From: Chitinophagaceae bacterium
Lineage (GTDB): Bacteria; Bacteroidota; Bacteroidia; Chitinophagales; Chitinophagaceae
NCBI GenBank assembly: GCA_008080615.1
Contig: VIKJ01000079.1
Coordinates: 1,988-12,989 of the forward strand
Direction: 5' to 3'
Length of the DNA: 11,002 bases
The notes under the pieces were generated by a model. That model ran no database searches, had not been told where the DNA came from, and saw only the letters and a program-made list of their open reading frames with translations. Position 1 is the first letter of the stretch, and each line of letters starts with the position of its first letter. The translations under genes were made by a program, and so were the position numbers. This document shows positions 1 to 6,790 of this stretch, one piece after another.

Positions 1-1
1 C

Positions 2-2179
2 ATTCGACACTTACTTACGCACACTTCAGGCTTACCCGAATATTTTGACTTAGCCAATCAATATACACATACACTAGACACTTTAAATAATCATAAACTA
101 ATACAATTATTTGCAGAACATAAGCCAGCACTGCATTTTACACCAGGAGACCAATGGGAATATTGCAATACAGGATATGTATTACTTGCATCGATTATAG
201 AACAAGCGGCTCAACAGCATATTGCCCAATTTTTTAGTGAATTTATTACAAAGCCGCTAGCACTAAACAATACTTTTATATACTACTTAAATATTGACAA
301 AAAATATAGCCCTACACAAGAAAGAGTTACTGGAATTATAAGAGTGAATGGCCAACATCAACTCAATGATTTAATCAGATTAGATGGAGTAATTGGAGAT
401 GGAAATATATATTCGTCGGCAGAAGATATGCTTAAGTGGGATCAGGCATTGTACACCAATCAACTTATTAGCAAAGAAAGTTTAGCGGAAGCTTTTACTC
501 CTGTAAAATTAAATAACGGCCAAACGCATCCGTATGGATTTGGTTGGGGCATAAGTAACAATGGGCAAACAGTATCCCATACAGGAAGTTGGGTAGGATT
601 CAGGAACTCCATAGAAAGAAGACTAGATAAAAACAATACCATCATTGTTTTAACCAATGGGAACAATGGCATTGCCAGAACTGTTGTAAACGAAATTTTA
701 AATAATAAAGTTCCATCAATCCCTTATACTGAGCTTATTACCAATATACAATTGATTGATGGAACTGGTGTTCCTGCTATCAAAACTTCCGTACGGCTTC
801 AAAATGATCGGATATTAGAAATCGGCAATCTCATTCCATTTAAACAAGAGGTGGTAATCAATGGCAATGGGCTTGTTTTGGCACCTGGCTTTATAGATAC
901 CCATAGTCATCATTTTGGCGGATTAAAATCGAACCCTTCAGCAACTCCTACTGCCAATCAGGGAATTACTACCATCACTATTGGCCAAGATGGTGAGAGT
1001 TATGCAATGGATAGTTTGGTGGATTTTTTTAAACGCAACCCAGTAGCTGTAAATGTAGCTTCTTATACAGGGCACACCACATTAAGACGAGCAGCGCTTG
1101 GTAATGACCATGTATTGGGCATTGCAACGGATACTGCTATTAATTTAATGAAAACAGCATTGGCTAGTGAAATGGAGAAAGGTTCGCTGGGACTAGCAAC
1201 AGGATTAGAATATGAATCTGCTTTTTATTCAAATAAAAATGAAGTAATTGAATTGGCTAAAATTGCTGCGGCATACAATGGCCGATACATTAGTCATATC
1301 AGAAGTGAGGATATTCATTTAAATGAAGCGATTGATGAAATTATAGAAATAGGGACCATTGCAAAATTGCCTGTACAAATATCCCATATTAAGATCTCAA
1401 TCAAAAACCAATGGAAAACAGCGCCACAACTTATTGCTAAATTACAAGCTGCCAGATCCCAGGGCATTAATATTACCGCTGATATTTATCCGTATAATTT
1501 TTGGAACTCTACTTTACGCATCTTATTTCCCAATAGAGATTACACCAGCTTAGCTAGTGCCCAATTCGCTGTTGATCAATTGTTTGATGCCAACCAATCA
1601 GTGTTGATTCATTTTGCTCCAATGCCTAATTACGAAGGGAAAACCATTACAGCCATTGCAAAAATTAGAAAAGAAGAAACCGCCATTACACTTATGAAAT
1701 TGATTCAAATGGCTGCCGAATTTGACCAAAAAAATCCTCAGTTTACAGGCAATACAGAAACCATTATGGGTAAGTCTATGGACGACCAAGACGTATCCGA
1801 TTTGATTAGTTGGCCACAAAGCAATATTTGCTCTGATGGATCTAGCGGAGGCCATCCACGCGGGCATGGCAGTTTTACCAAGGTATTGAGTAAATATGTG
1901 AGGGAAGAAAAATTACTCTCTTTAGAAACTGCCATCTATAAAATGACCGGTCTTAGCGCAGAACATTTAGGCATTACAGATCGTGGAATTATTCGCAAAG
2001 GCAATTATGCAGATTTAGTGTTATTTAATCCAGCAACTGTTAAAGACAATGCAAGCATTCAAAATGGCAAAGCATTGTCTACAGGAATTGAAAAAGTATG
2101 GATAAATGGAAAAATAATTTACCAGCAACAAAAATCTACCGGCCTCTATCCAGGCGTTTTAATTAAACGCCCCAATTGA
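2..2179 (+). CDS. Serine beta-lactamase-like hydrolase fused to D-aminoacylase (5' partial)
   Basis: One reading frame is open from base 2 to the TGA at 2177-2179, so the gene begins left of the window; the in-frame GTG at 344 is an internal codon. The 725 visible residues hold two domains. Residues 1-~230 are the C-terminal part of a class C beta-lactamase/D-peptidase fold: LLTHTSGLP at the edge, YCN (54-56, the YxN motif) and HTG (193-195, replacing KTG). The nucleophile SxxK must lie upstream, unseen. Residues ~244-725 are a complete amidohydrolase of the N-acyl-D-amino-acid deacylase family: HSH (H301, H303), H432 and H462 as metal ligands, and D612 in SDGSSG as the likely catalytic acid. 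The linker is only about 12 residues. The family hydrolyses N-acyl-D-amino acids; the first domain could be a D-peptidase, amidase or esterase. Export is expected but the N-terminus is missing. The downstream DgcN- and epimerase-like genes suggest D-Glu or muropeptide substrates (inference). Confidence 0.88.
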   Translation: MRHLLTHTSGLPEYFDLANQYTHTLDTLNNHKLIQLFAEHKPALHFTPGDQWEYCNTGYVLLASIIEQAAQQHIAQFFSEFITKPLALNNTFIYYLNIDKKYSPTQERVTGIIRVNGQHQLNDLIRLDGVIGDGNIYSSAEDMLKWDQALYTNQLISKESLAEAFTPVKLNNGQTHPYGFGWGISNNGQTVSHTGSWVGFRNSIERRLDKNNTIIVLTNGNNGIARTVVNEILNNKVPSIPYTELITNIQLIDGTGVPAIKTSVRLQNDRILEIGNLIPFKQEVVINGNGLVLAPGFIDTHSHHFGGLKSNPSATPTANQGITTITIGQDGESYAMDSLVDFFKRNPVAVNVASYTGHTTLRRAALGNDHVLGIATDTAINLMKTALASEMEKGSLGLATGLEYESAFYSNKNEVIELAKIAAAYNGRYISHIRSEDIHLNEAIDEIIEIGTIAKLPVQISHIKISIKNQWKTAPQLIAKLQAARSQGINITADIYPYNFWNSTLRILFPNRDYTSLASAQFAVDQLFDANQSVLIHFAPMPNYEGKTITAIAKIRKEETAITLMKLIQMAAEFDQKNPQFTGNTETIMGKSMDDQDVSDLISWPQSNICSDGSSGGHPRGHGSFTKVLSKYVREEKLLSLETAIYKMTGLSAEHLGITDRGIIRKGNYADLVLFNPATVKDNASIQNGKALSTGIEKVWINGKIIYQQQKSTGLYPGVLIKRPN

Positions 2180-2190
2180 TTTATAAAGAA

Positions 2191-3243
2191 ATGGAAACAA
2201 TGAACAATGCACTGATTTTAACCAATGGTTTATTAACAACTAGTGATGCAAAAACAGCACATGGATTAATAAGGGGTACCGAAAGGTTTAGTATTAAAGG
2301 AATAATAGACCAGGATGAAACTGCAGGCAAAGACGCAGGTGAATTATTAGATGGGATCTATAGAAATATTCCCATTTACAGTAATTTACAACAAGCGATT
2401 GCAGCAGAAAAAAATATACAATTCCTAATCATAGGAGTTGCAACCGTTGGGGGCTACTTACCACCCAATATGTTGGTTATTATAAAAGAAGCCATACAAC
2501 AAAATATATCTATCGTAAATGGGTTACACGAATATTTAATAGATAACCCTAGTATAGTGGCGTTAGCGGCTCAACATCATATTGAATTAATAGATATTAG
2601 GAAGCCGAAGCAAAGAAAAGATTTACATTTTTGGAAAGGAGATATCTACCAAATAAAAGCAACAATCATAGCAGTTTTGGGCATGGATTGCGCCATGGGT
2701 AAAAGAACCACAGCTAGAATGCTAAAAAATGCTTGCCTTGATGCAGGATTACAAGCGGAGATGATTTATACGGGGCAAACTGGTTGGTTGCAAGGAGGCA
2801 AATATGGTTTTATTTTTGATTCTACACTCAATGATTTTGTGTCAGGTGAATTAGAGCATGCAATAGTGAGTTGCGTTAATGAAACAGGAGCCGATTTTCT
2901 TTTTTTAGAAGGCCAATCTTCCTTAAGAAACCCCAGTGGCCCTTGTGGTTCAGAACTATTGATTTCGGGCAATGCCAAATTCACCATATTAGTTCATGCA
3001 CCAAAGAGAATGTATTTTGATGACGACCCGCATTGGGGTGAAATACCTTCTGTTGAATCGGAAATTGCATTGATAGAGCAACTAGGATCTAGCGTAATTG
3101 CTTTAGCATTGAATACGCAAGGTTGTACTAATGAAGAAATTTATGCTTACCAGCAACAATATCAAGAGCGCTTAGGTATTCCTGTTTTATTACCCATTCA
3201 AGAAGGCGTAACCCAATTAATTGATGTTTTGAAGCAATTATAA
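2191..3243 (+). CDS. DUF1611 P-loop protein, DgcN-like
   Basis: This is a DUF1611-family protein of about 350 residues, with an N-terminal Rossmann-like part (~residues 5-145) and a C-terminal P-loop NTPase-like part. Counting from ATG 2191, the P-loop GMDCAMGKRTT starts at G164, with K171 as the likely phosphate-binding lysine. A Walker B-like strand ends in LEGQ (E240). No signal peptide or membrane segment is seen, so it should be cytoplasmic. From memory of the literature, DgcN proteins of this family N-acetylate D-glutamate in a D-Glu catabolic route and pair with the racemase DgcA; the gene 2 bases downstream is of that racemase/epimerase type, which supports the link. A start at ATG 2200 is almost as good. 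A TTG at 2176 overlapping the upstream TGA is also open but less likely. The gap to the upstream gene is 11 bases, so co-transcription is expected. The family call is firm; the exact acyl acceptor is inferred. Confidence 0.85.
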   Translation: METMNNALILTNGLLTTSDAKTAHGLIRGTERFSIKGIIDQDETAGKDAGELLDGIYRNIPIYSNLQQAIAAEKNIQFLIIGVATVGGYLPPNMLVIIKEAIQQNISIVNGLHEYLIDNPSIVALAAQHHIELIDIRKPKQRKDLHFWKGDIYQIKATIIAVLGMDCAMGKRTTARMLKNACLDAGLQAEMIYTGQTGWLQGGKYGFIFDSTLNDFVSGELEHAIVSCVNETGADFLFLEGQSSLRNPSGPCGSELLISGNAKFTILVHAPKRMYFDDDPHWGEIPSVESEIALIEQLGSSVIALALNTQGCTNEEIYAYQQQYQERLGIPVLLPIQEGVTQLIDVLKQL

Positions 3244-3245
3244 CT

Positions 3246-4328
3246 ATGAAAATAAAAGCCATTCGCAGCTATATAAAAAAACTAGCTTTAAAAAAATCTT
3301 ACACGATTGCATACAATACATATACAGATGTTGAATTGGTTTTTGTAGAAATTGAATTAGCCAATGGAATAATTGGTTTGGGTACAGGAAGCCCCGCCGA
3401 AGATGTAGTTGGTGAAACAGCCAACCAAACGCTGAAAAATATACAATCTGATTATATACAAACATTAATCGGCAGAGATATTCGTCATTTTCAGCAACTT
3501 ATTTTTGAAATTGTTCGCCATTTTCCTCATTTACCTGGAACACAAGCTGCAATAGACATTGCACTACATGATGCTTTCTGCAAATATTTAGGAATTCCTG
3601 TTGTAGACTTTTATGGCCGTAAAATAAAATCCTTACCCACTTCGGTAACCATTGGTATAAAGCCCTTAAATGAAACAATTGCCGAAGCAGCTGAATATGC
3701 CCAAATGGGTTTCAAAATACTAAAATTGAAAACTGGTATTCATGTAGAAGAAGATATTGAACGGGTAATTAAATTAATGGAAAAATTTAAGCATCAATTT
3801 AAAATACGAATAGATGCTAATCAAGGTTATGATTTGAGTACCCTAGAACATTTTTTGAACGCAACCAAAAAACACTCTATTGAATTAATAGAACAACCAT
3901 TACTAGTAGGCAATGAATTAGAATTACTAAAACTAGATAGCTCAAATAGAAAAACAATTGCGGGCGATGAAAGCATCAAAGACCCCGCTGCTGCTTTACA
4001 ATTTGCAGCTACTCCTCAACCATTTGGTATTTTTAATATCAAATTGATGAAATGCGGTGGATTAATAGGTGCTCACCAAATTGCACAAATTGCGCAAAAC
4101 GCTCATATTGATTTATTTTGGGGCTGTAATGATGAAAGCATTTTAAGCATCACTGCTGGCTTACACATTGCTTATGCATGCAGCAATACAAAGTACCTAG
4201 ATTTAGATGGCAGCTTAGACCTTGCAGAAGATTTGGTGAATGGTGGTTTCAACATAGAAGATGGCTGTATGGTTATCAACCAAGATCCAGGATTTGGCAC
4301 AAATTTGATTAACCAGGTTAGAGTGTAA
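3246..4328 (+). CDS. Dipeptide epimerase / N-acyl-Glu racemase-like, enolase superfamily
   Basis: A 360-residue member of the mandelate racemase/muconate-lactonizing group, closest in pattern to L-Ala-D/L-Glu epimerases (YkfB/YcjG) and DgcA. The catalytic set is complete: K160-L-K162, metal ligands D190 (RIDAN), E216 (IEQP) and D241 (AGDES), and K266 (NIKLMK) as the opposite base. A D319-L-D321 motif near the C-terminus matches the DxD pair that binds the free alpha-amino group of the dipeptide in characterised L-Ala-D/L-Glu epimerases. The reaction is a Mg-dependent 1,1-proton transfer that inverts the Glu alpha carbon, in the cytoplasm. It starts 2 bases after the upstream stop and is the last gene of the operon. 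Its 3' end overlaps the convergent receptor gene by 11 bases. The DxD motif favours a dipeptide such as L-Ala-D-Glu, whereas the DgcN-like neighbour favours N-acetyl-D-Glu; sequence alone cannot decide. Confidence 0.9.
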   Translation: MKIKAIRSYIKKLALKKSYTIAYNTYTDVELVFVEIELANGIIGLGTGSPAEDVVGETANQTLKNIQSDYIQTLIGRDIRHFQQLIFEIVRHFPHLPGTQAAIDIALHDAFCKYLGIPVVDFYGRKIKSLPTSVTIGIKPLNETIAEAAEYAQMGFKILKLKTGIHVEEDIERVIKLMEKFKHQFKIRIDANQGYDLSTLEHFLNATKKHSIELIEQPLLVGNELELLKLDSSNRKTIAGDESIKDPAAALQFAATPQPFGIFNIKLMKCGGLIGAHQIAQIAQNAHIDLFWGCNDESILSITAGLHIAYACSNTKYLDLDGSLDLAEDLVNGGFNIEDGCMVINQDPGFGTNLINQVRV

Positions 4329-5874
4329 ATTTTAATGCACAAAAAATATTTCTTCCTGCACCATTAATACCACTGCCATGCATTCTATAATCTGTATTCA
4401 ATAGATTCATCATACCAGTTTGAATATGTACAGATTGAATAGTATAGCCTGCATATAAATTTAATAAATACCAACCTGGCGTTCCTCCGATAGGTATGCG
4501 ATTATCATCTTTGTCTCCTTGCGCCAATCGGCGCTGGCTAGCTGCATACATATTTTCAATACAAAATTTCCAATGCCCATTTTTATAATTAAACGCGGTT
4601 CTTCCATTAAATGGGGGCACTCTTCTTAACGGCTCATTCCTCGTACTGTTTTGACCAAACGCATAAGTAGCATTTGTTTCTGCAGTAAAATGTTGATTTA
4701 GATTTAATTGATACTCAAATTCAAAACCACGAACATAAGATTGTTGATTATTGGCCTTGGTATAAACATTGTATCCTCCTACCTGAAGTGCTGGAATTTG
4801 AACACGTGTTATTAAATCATTTAATTGTAAATTAAATAAGGCAACCGATAGCTTCGTTTTCTTTCCAATTAACTTGTATCCAATTTCAGCATTAAACGAT
4901 TTTTCTGGTTTTAAATCATAGGCAGGAATTTCATACCTAAAATCTACTAAGCCCAATGTACCCATATCATCTATGTTAGGAGCTCGGAAACCACTACTGA
5001 AAGATCCATAAATAGATTGAAGGGAATTGATCTTATATAAGATGGAAAAATTTGAAACAAAAGAACTGGGTTTGATTGTAATGGACCCAAGTTTATAAGC
5101 GCTGGTTGTATCTACCATATTTAATGAAACTTGATTAAATCTAATCCCAGCTTCAATTTGGAACTTATTGAATGATACATGATGAAGGCTATAAACAGAA
5201 AAATTGCCTGATGTAGCATCATCAGGATAAAGACCTCTTTGCATTACCATACTCCTATCGGATAATGTAATTTGTGATTTTGAACTATTCACCCGATCAT
5301 GATAATACTCTACTCCAGTATTGGCGCTGAAAATTTTTGAAAATGTAGAGAACAGATCAAGCGTTAGCCCAACTGTTTCTACTTTATCAGATTCCTTAAA
5401 CTCATATAGAGACCCATTTTTTAAATACTTTCTGGTTTCTTTGTTCTGCTGGCTAGACCATGTTATACTTAACTTATTTAAAATGCCTCCTCCAACATTT
5501 TTCTCCAATCTTAAATAACTCAATTTTCTTTGTTGAGGTTCAAAAAAATAAAAATTGAAATTCTCTAATGTAACTCTGTGATACAATGGAACATCATGTT
5601 GTATCAATTGCTGATGTGCGATTGTTAGCAAGGTATTCTTATTGAGTTTCCATTTTAATTTTGCATCAAAAGCCTTTTCGTTATATCCGGAGGGATCTTG
5701 CACTCCTGTGCTATCGCCTCCTACTAAATGACCAAATTGCTTATTGGTAAAACCTAATTGAAAGGCTACTGCCGAAGATTGGTAATTCAATTCTGCCCTT
5801 CCCGTATATTCCATATTTGCGCTCACTGCTTTTCCATAAATTGTAGAAGACCAATTGGCTTTTTTAGCAAACAC
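4318..5874 (-). CDS. TonB-dependent receptor, C-terminal fragment (beta-barrel)
   Basis: This frame carries the barrel as alternating amphipathic strands with extracellular loops. It includes the receptor-typical SGFRAPNIDDMG (FRAPN at residues 296-300 of this fragment) and a C-terminal strand ending CALKFTL, the expected BAM-recognised end although it closes on Leu rather than the usual Phe. The nominal GTG at 5874 is not a credible start: no signal peptide follows, and barrel-like sequence (KRTPVFAKK) extends upstream in the same frame until it meets the plug frame. Without the upstream fragment it could not be exported. The barrel has no internal stops, which argues against old decay. Confidence 0.8.
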   Translation of the reverse strand: MFAKKANWSSTIYGKAVSANMEYTGRAELNYQSSAVAFQLGFTNKQFGHLVGGDSTGVQDPSGYNEKAFDAKLKWKLNKNTLLTIAHQQLIQHDVPLYHRVTLENFNFYFFEPQQRKLSYLRLEKNVGGGILNKLSITWSSQQNKETRKYLKNGSLYEFKESDKVETVGLTLDLFSTFSKIFSANTGVEYYHDRVNSSKSQITLSDRSMVMQRGLYPDDATSGNFSVYSLHHVSFNKFQIEAGIRFNQVSLNMVDTTSAYKLGSITIKPSSFVSNFSILYKINSLQSIYGSFSSGFRAPNIDDMGTLGLVDFRYEIPAYDLKPEKSFNAEIGYKLIGKKTKLSVALFNLQLNDLITRVQIPALQVGGYNVYTKANNQQSYVRGFEFEYQLNLNQHFTAETNATYAFGQNSTRNEPLRRVPPFNGRTAFNYKNGHWKFCIENMYAASQRRLAQGDKDDNRIPIGGTPGWYLLNLYAGYTIQSVHIQTGMMNLLNTDYRMHGSGINGAGRNIFCALKFTL

Positions 5875-6362
5875 AGGTGTTCTTTTGTGAACACTTGAAT
5901 TACACCCCCCATTGCATCAGACCCATATTGTACAGAACCTGTTCCCCTTGCAATTTCAATAGAACCTACATTGTATAAATCAATGGTATTAAAATATTGG
6001 TTGGGGCCATATCTATATGTTGCATTATTAAGCCTTATACCATCAATCATTAATAAGTTCTGATTTCCTGTAAGTGCTCTAACAAATGGTGAGCCACCAC
6101 CATGATTGGTTTTTTGTACAAATATGCCAGTAGATCCCATTAATGCTTCGGGAGTAGATCTGAACATAAAGTCCTGAATATATGCTGCATTTATTTTACT
6201 AACAGCATAAGGAATTTGAATGATGCTTTCTTGTGTTTTAGTGGCAGTTACAATTACTTCTTTTAGCTGTTTAACTGAATCTGTTAGAGAGGCATTTTGT
6301 ACTTGTGAATAATTATTTACAGGAAGTAGAAAAAGTAGTAGTACAAGAAGAAGATTGCTCAT
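5823..6362 (-). CDS. TonB-dependent receptor, N-terminal fragment (signal peptide, TonB box, plug)
   Basis: This frame opens with ATG at 6362-6360 and a hydrophobic signal sequence (about residues 1-20, ending near NNYSQ), so the product enters the envelope. KEVIVTATK at about 34-42 fits the TonB box that contacts TonB. The plug domain follows, with the GSTGIFVQK, RALTGNQ, IDGIRLNN and ARGTGSVQYGSDAMGG stretches. The frame is receptor-like up to VIQVFT, near residue 159. The remaining 20 residues (KEHLCLLKK onward) run out of frame to a stop at 5823 and match nothing expected. As read, it would make an exported plug with no barrel, which should not function. Confidence 0.8.
   Translation of the reverse strand: MSNLLLVLLLFLLPVNNYSQVQNASLTDSVKQLKEVIVTATKTQESIIQIPYAVSKINAAYIQDFMFRSTPEALMGSTGIFVQKTNHGGGSPFVRALTGNQNLLMIDGIRLNNATYRYGPNQYFNTIDLYNVGSIEIARGTGSVQYGSDAMGGVIQVFTKEHLCLLKKPIGLLQFMEKQ
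5883..5886 (-). other. Frameshift site in the receptor gene (short A run)
   Basis: On the coding strand the plug frame reads ...GTG TTC ACA and the barrel frame reads AAA AGA ACA CCT GTG TTT. The two frames share the A at 5886, so the sequence is one base short: CACAAAAGA would need five A to keep a single frame. Plug sequence is correct up to 5886, and barrel-type sequence is plausible from the next few codons, which confines the change to about 5875-5889. The nearby run of six C (5905-5910, six G on the coding strand) lies before the break and is in frame, so it is not the cause. Confidence 0.75.
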
Positions 6363-6376
6363 ATAGGTAGAAAATA

Positions 6377-6384
6377 CAAAATTA
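6377..6384 (-). promoter_or_regulatory. Possible -7 promoter element before the TonB-dependent receptor
   Basis: The complementary strand reads TAATTTTG, a full match to the Bacteroidota sigma-ABfr -7 consensus TAnnTTTG. It ends 14 bases before the receptor ATG, so the 5' leader would be very short. No convincing TTTG -33 box is seen at the usual distance; TTTC lies about 22 bases upstream. Such 8-mers occur by chance in AT-rich DNA, hence the low confidence. Confidence 0.28.
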
Positions 6385-6473
6385 GCTATATGAAAAAATA
6401 TTAAGTGAAAAGATGATTATCAAAAAATGAAATTATGGATAAGCCCAAGAAATACCGTTAACCCTTTTAATTA

Positions 6474-6698
6474 TTAGAGTAATTTATTCCTCTTCCAAAA
6501 AGAAGACCTTTCTGGCATTTTATCCAATTTTACAAAATCCTTTAAAGGGTCTAATAAATGAGCTTTGGTCCAATCGGGCAGGCCATCGTACCAAACCAAA
6601 TCACTTTGAGTAAGTGTTTTGTTCTTAAGCATTTCCAAGGTATAAGGCCCTCGGATATGCAAACGATTTTTTAATATGTAGATTTTCTTATCAAACAT
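6474..6698 (-). CDS. Small stand-alone GYF_2 (DUF4339) domain protein
   Basis: This 74-residue protein is almost entirely one GYF_2/DUF4339 domain. IYILKNRLHIRGPYTLEML (about residues 6-24) gives the conserved GP turn and helix, and LVWYDGLPDWTKA (about 34-46) is the signature aromatic second half. A basic tail (SSFWKRNKLL) follows. The domain is thought to be a protein-interaction module and is usually the head of a longer membrane protein; here there is no membrane segment or signal peptide, so a cytoplasmic adaptor is likely. The ATG at 6698 directly precedes the domain. It lies 92 bases after the protease stop and 111 bases before the receptor ATG. A full TAnnTTTG match at 6734-6741 suggests its own promoter. 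Function and partner are unknown. Confidence 0.8.
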   Translation of the reverse strand: MFDKKIYILKNRLHIRGPYTLEMLKNKTLTQSDLVWYDGLPDWTKAHLLDPLKDFVKLDKMPERSSFWKRNKLL

Positions 6699-6733
6699 AT
6701 CTGATATTAAATATATGCTTAAAAGGTGAAGTA

Positions 6734-6741
6734 CAAAAATA
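6734..6741 (-). promoter_or_regulatory. Possible -7 promoter element before the GYF_2 gene
   Basis: The complementary strand reads TATTTTTG, a full match to the Bacteroidota -7 consensus TAnnTTTG, 35 bases before the ATG at 6698. About 18 bases further upstream is TTCG, an imperfect -33 box (consensus TTTG). Spacing and position are sensible for transcription of the small gene, possibly reading on into the receptor. Confidence 0.35.
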
Positions 6742-6790
6742 CATCGATTTTTATTACAACGAATTTAAGTCATTAATGATTATATACCAA

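Larger units (their letters stand above)
4318..6362 (-). pseudogene. TonB-dependent outer-membrane receptor, frameshifted (whole locus)
   Basis: Two overlapping frames together encode one TonB-dependent receptor of about 681 residues, a normal length for the BtuB/CirA/heme-receptor class. Each half lacks what the other has: signal peptide and plug in the first, 22-strand-type barrel in the second. Restoring one base to the A run at 5883-5886 joins VFT to KRTPVFAKK without a gap. The plug pattern (RALTGNQ, IDGIRLNNATYR, GPNQYFNTID, YGSDAMGGVI) resembles the hemoglobin/transferrin/lactoferrin receptor family, so a heme or metal-chelate ligand is plausible but not proven. There is no N-terminal carboxypeptidase-like domain as in SusC proteins, and no SusD partner nearby. 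The reading is either a real inactivating mutation or a sequencing error; the barrel shows no further decay, so an error or a very recent mutation is more likely. Confidence 0.85.

Noticed and set aside
344..346. GTG as a start codon for the first gene
   Set aside because: The same frame is open from base 2 and already encodes conserved motifs of the serine hydrolase domain (LLTHTSGLP, YCN) before this codon.
1598..1935. Two - strand open frames inside the D-aminoacylase domain
   Set aside because: The + strand codes for conserved amidohydrolase residues here (including SDGSSG); the antisense products resemble no family.
2176..2178. TTG overlapping the upstream TGA as the start of the DgcN-like gene
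   Set aside because: ATG codons 15 and 24 bases downstream are better starts, and the family's conserved sequence (ALILTNGL) begins only after them.
4300..4390. Bidirectional terminator at the convergent junction
   Set aside because: The two genes overlap by 11 bases. Only short, weak inverted repeats (such as TGCA pairs around 4336-4362) are present, with no GC-rich stem followed by a T run.
5903..5910. Run of six C (six G on the coding strand) in the receptor gene as a phase-variation tract
   Set aside because: The plug motif remains in the correct frame across it (AMGGVIQVFT). The frame is lost later, in the A run, and six bases is short for a contingency tract.
6363..6473. Terminator or small RNA in the 111-base gap between the GYF_2 and receptor genes
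   Set aside because: Only a 5-base TTATC/GATAA pair and a GTTAAC palindrome are visible, too weak to support a structured element.
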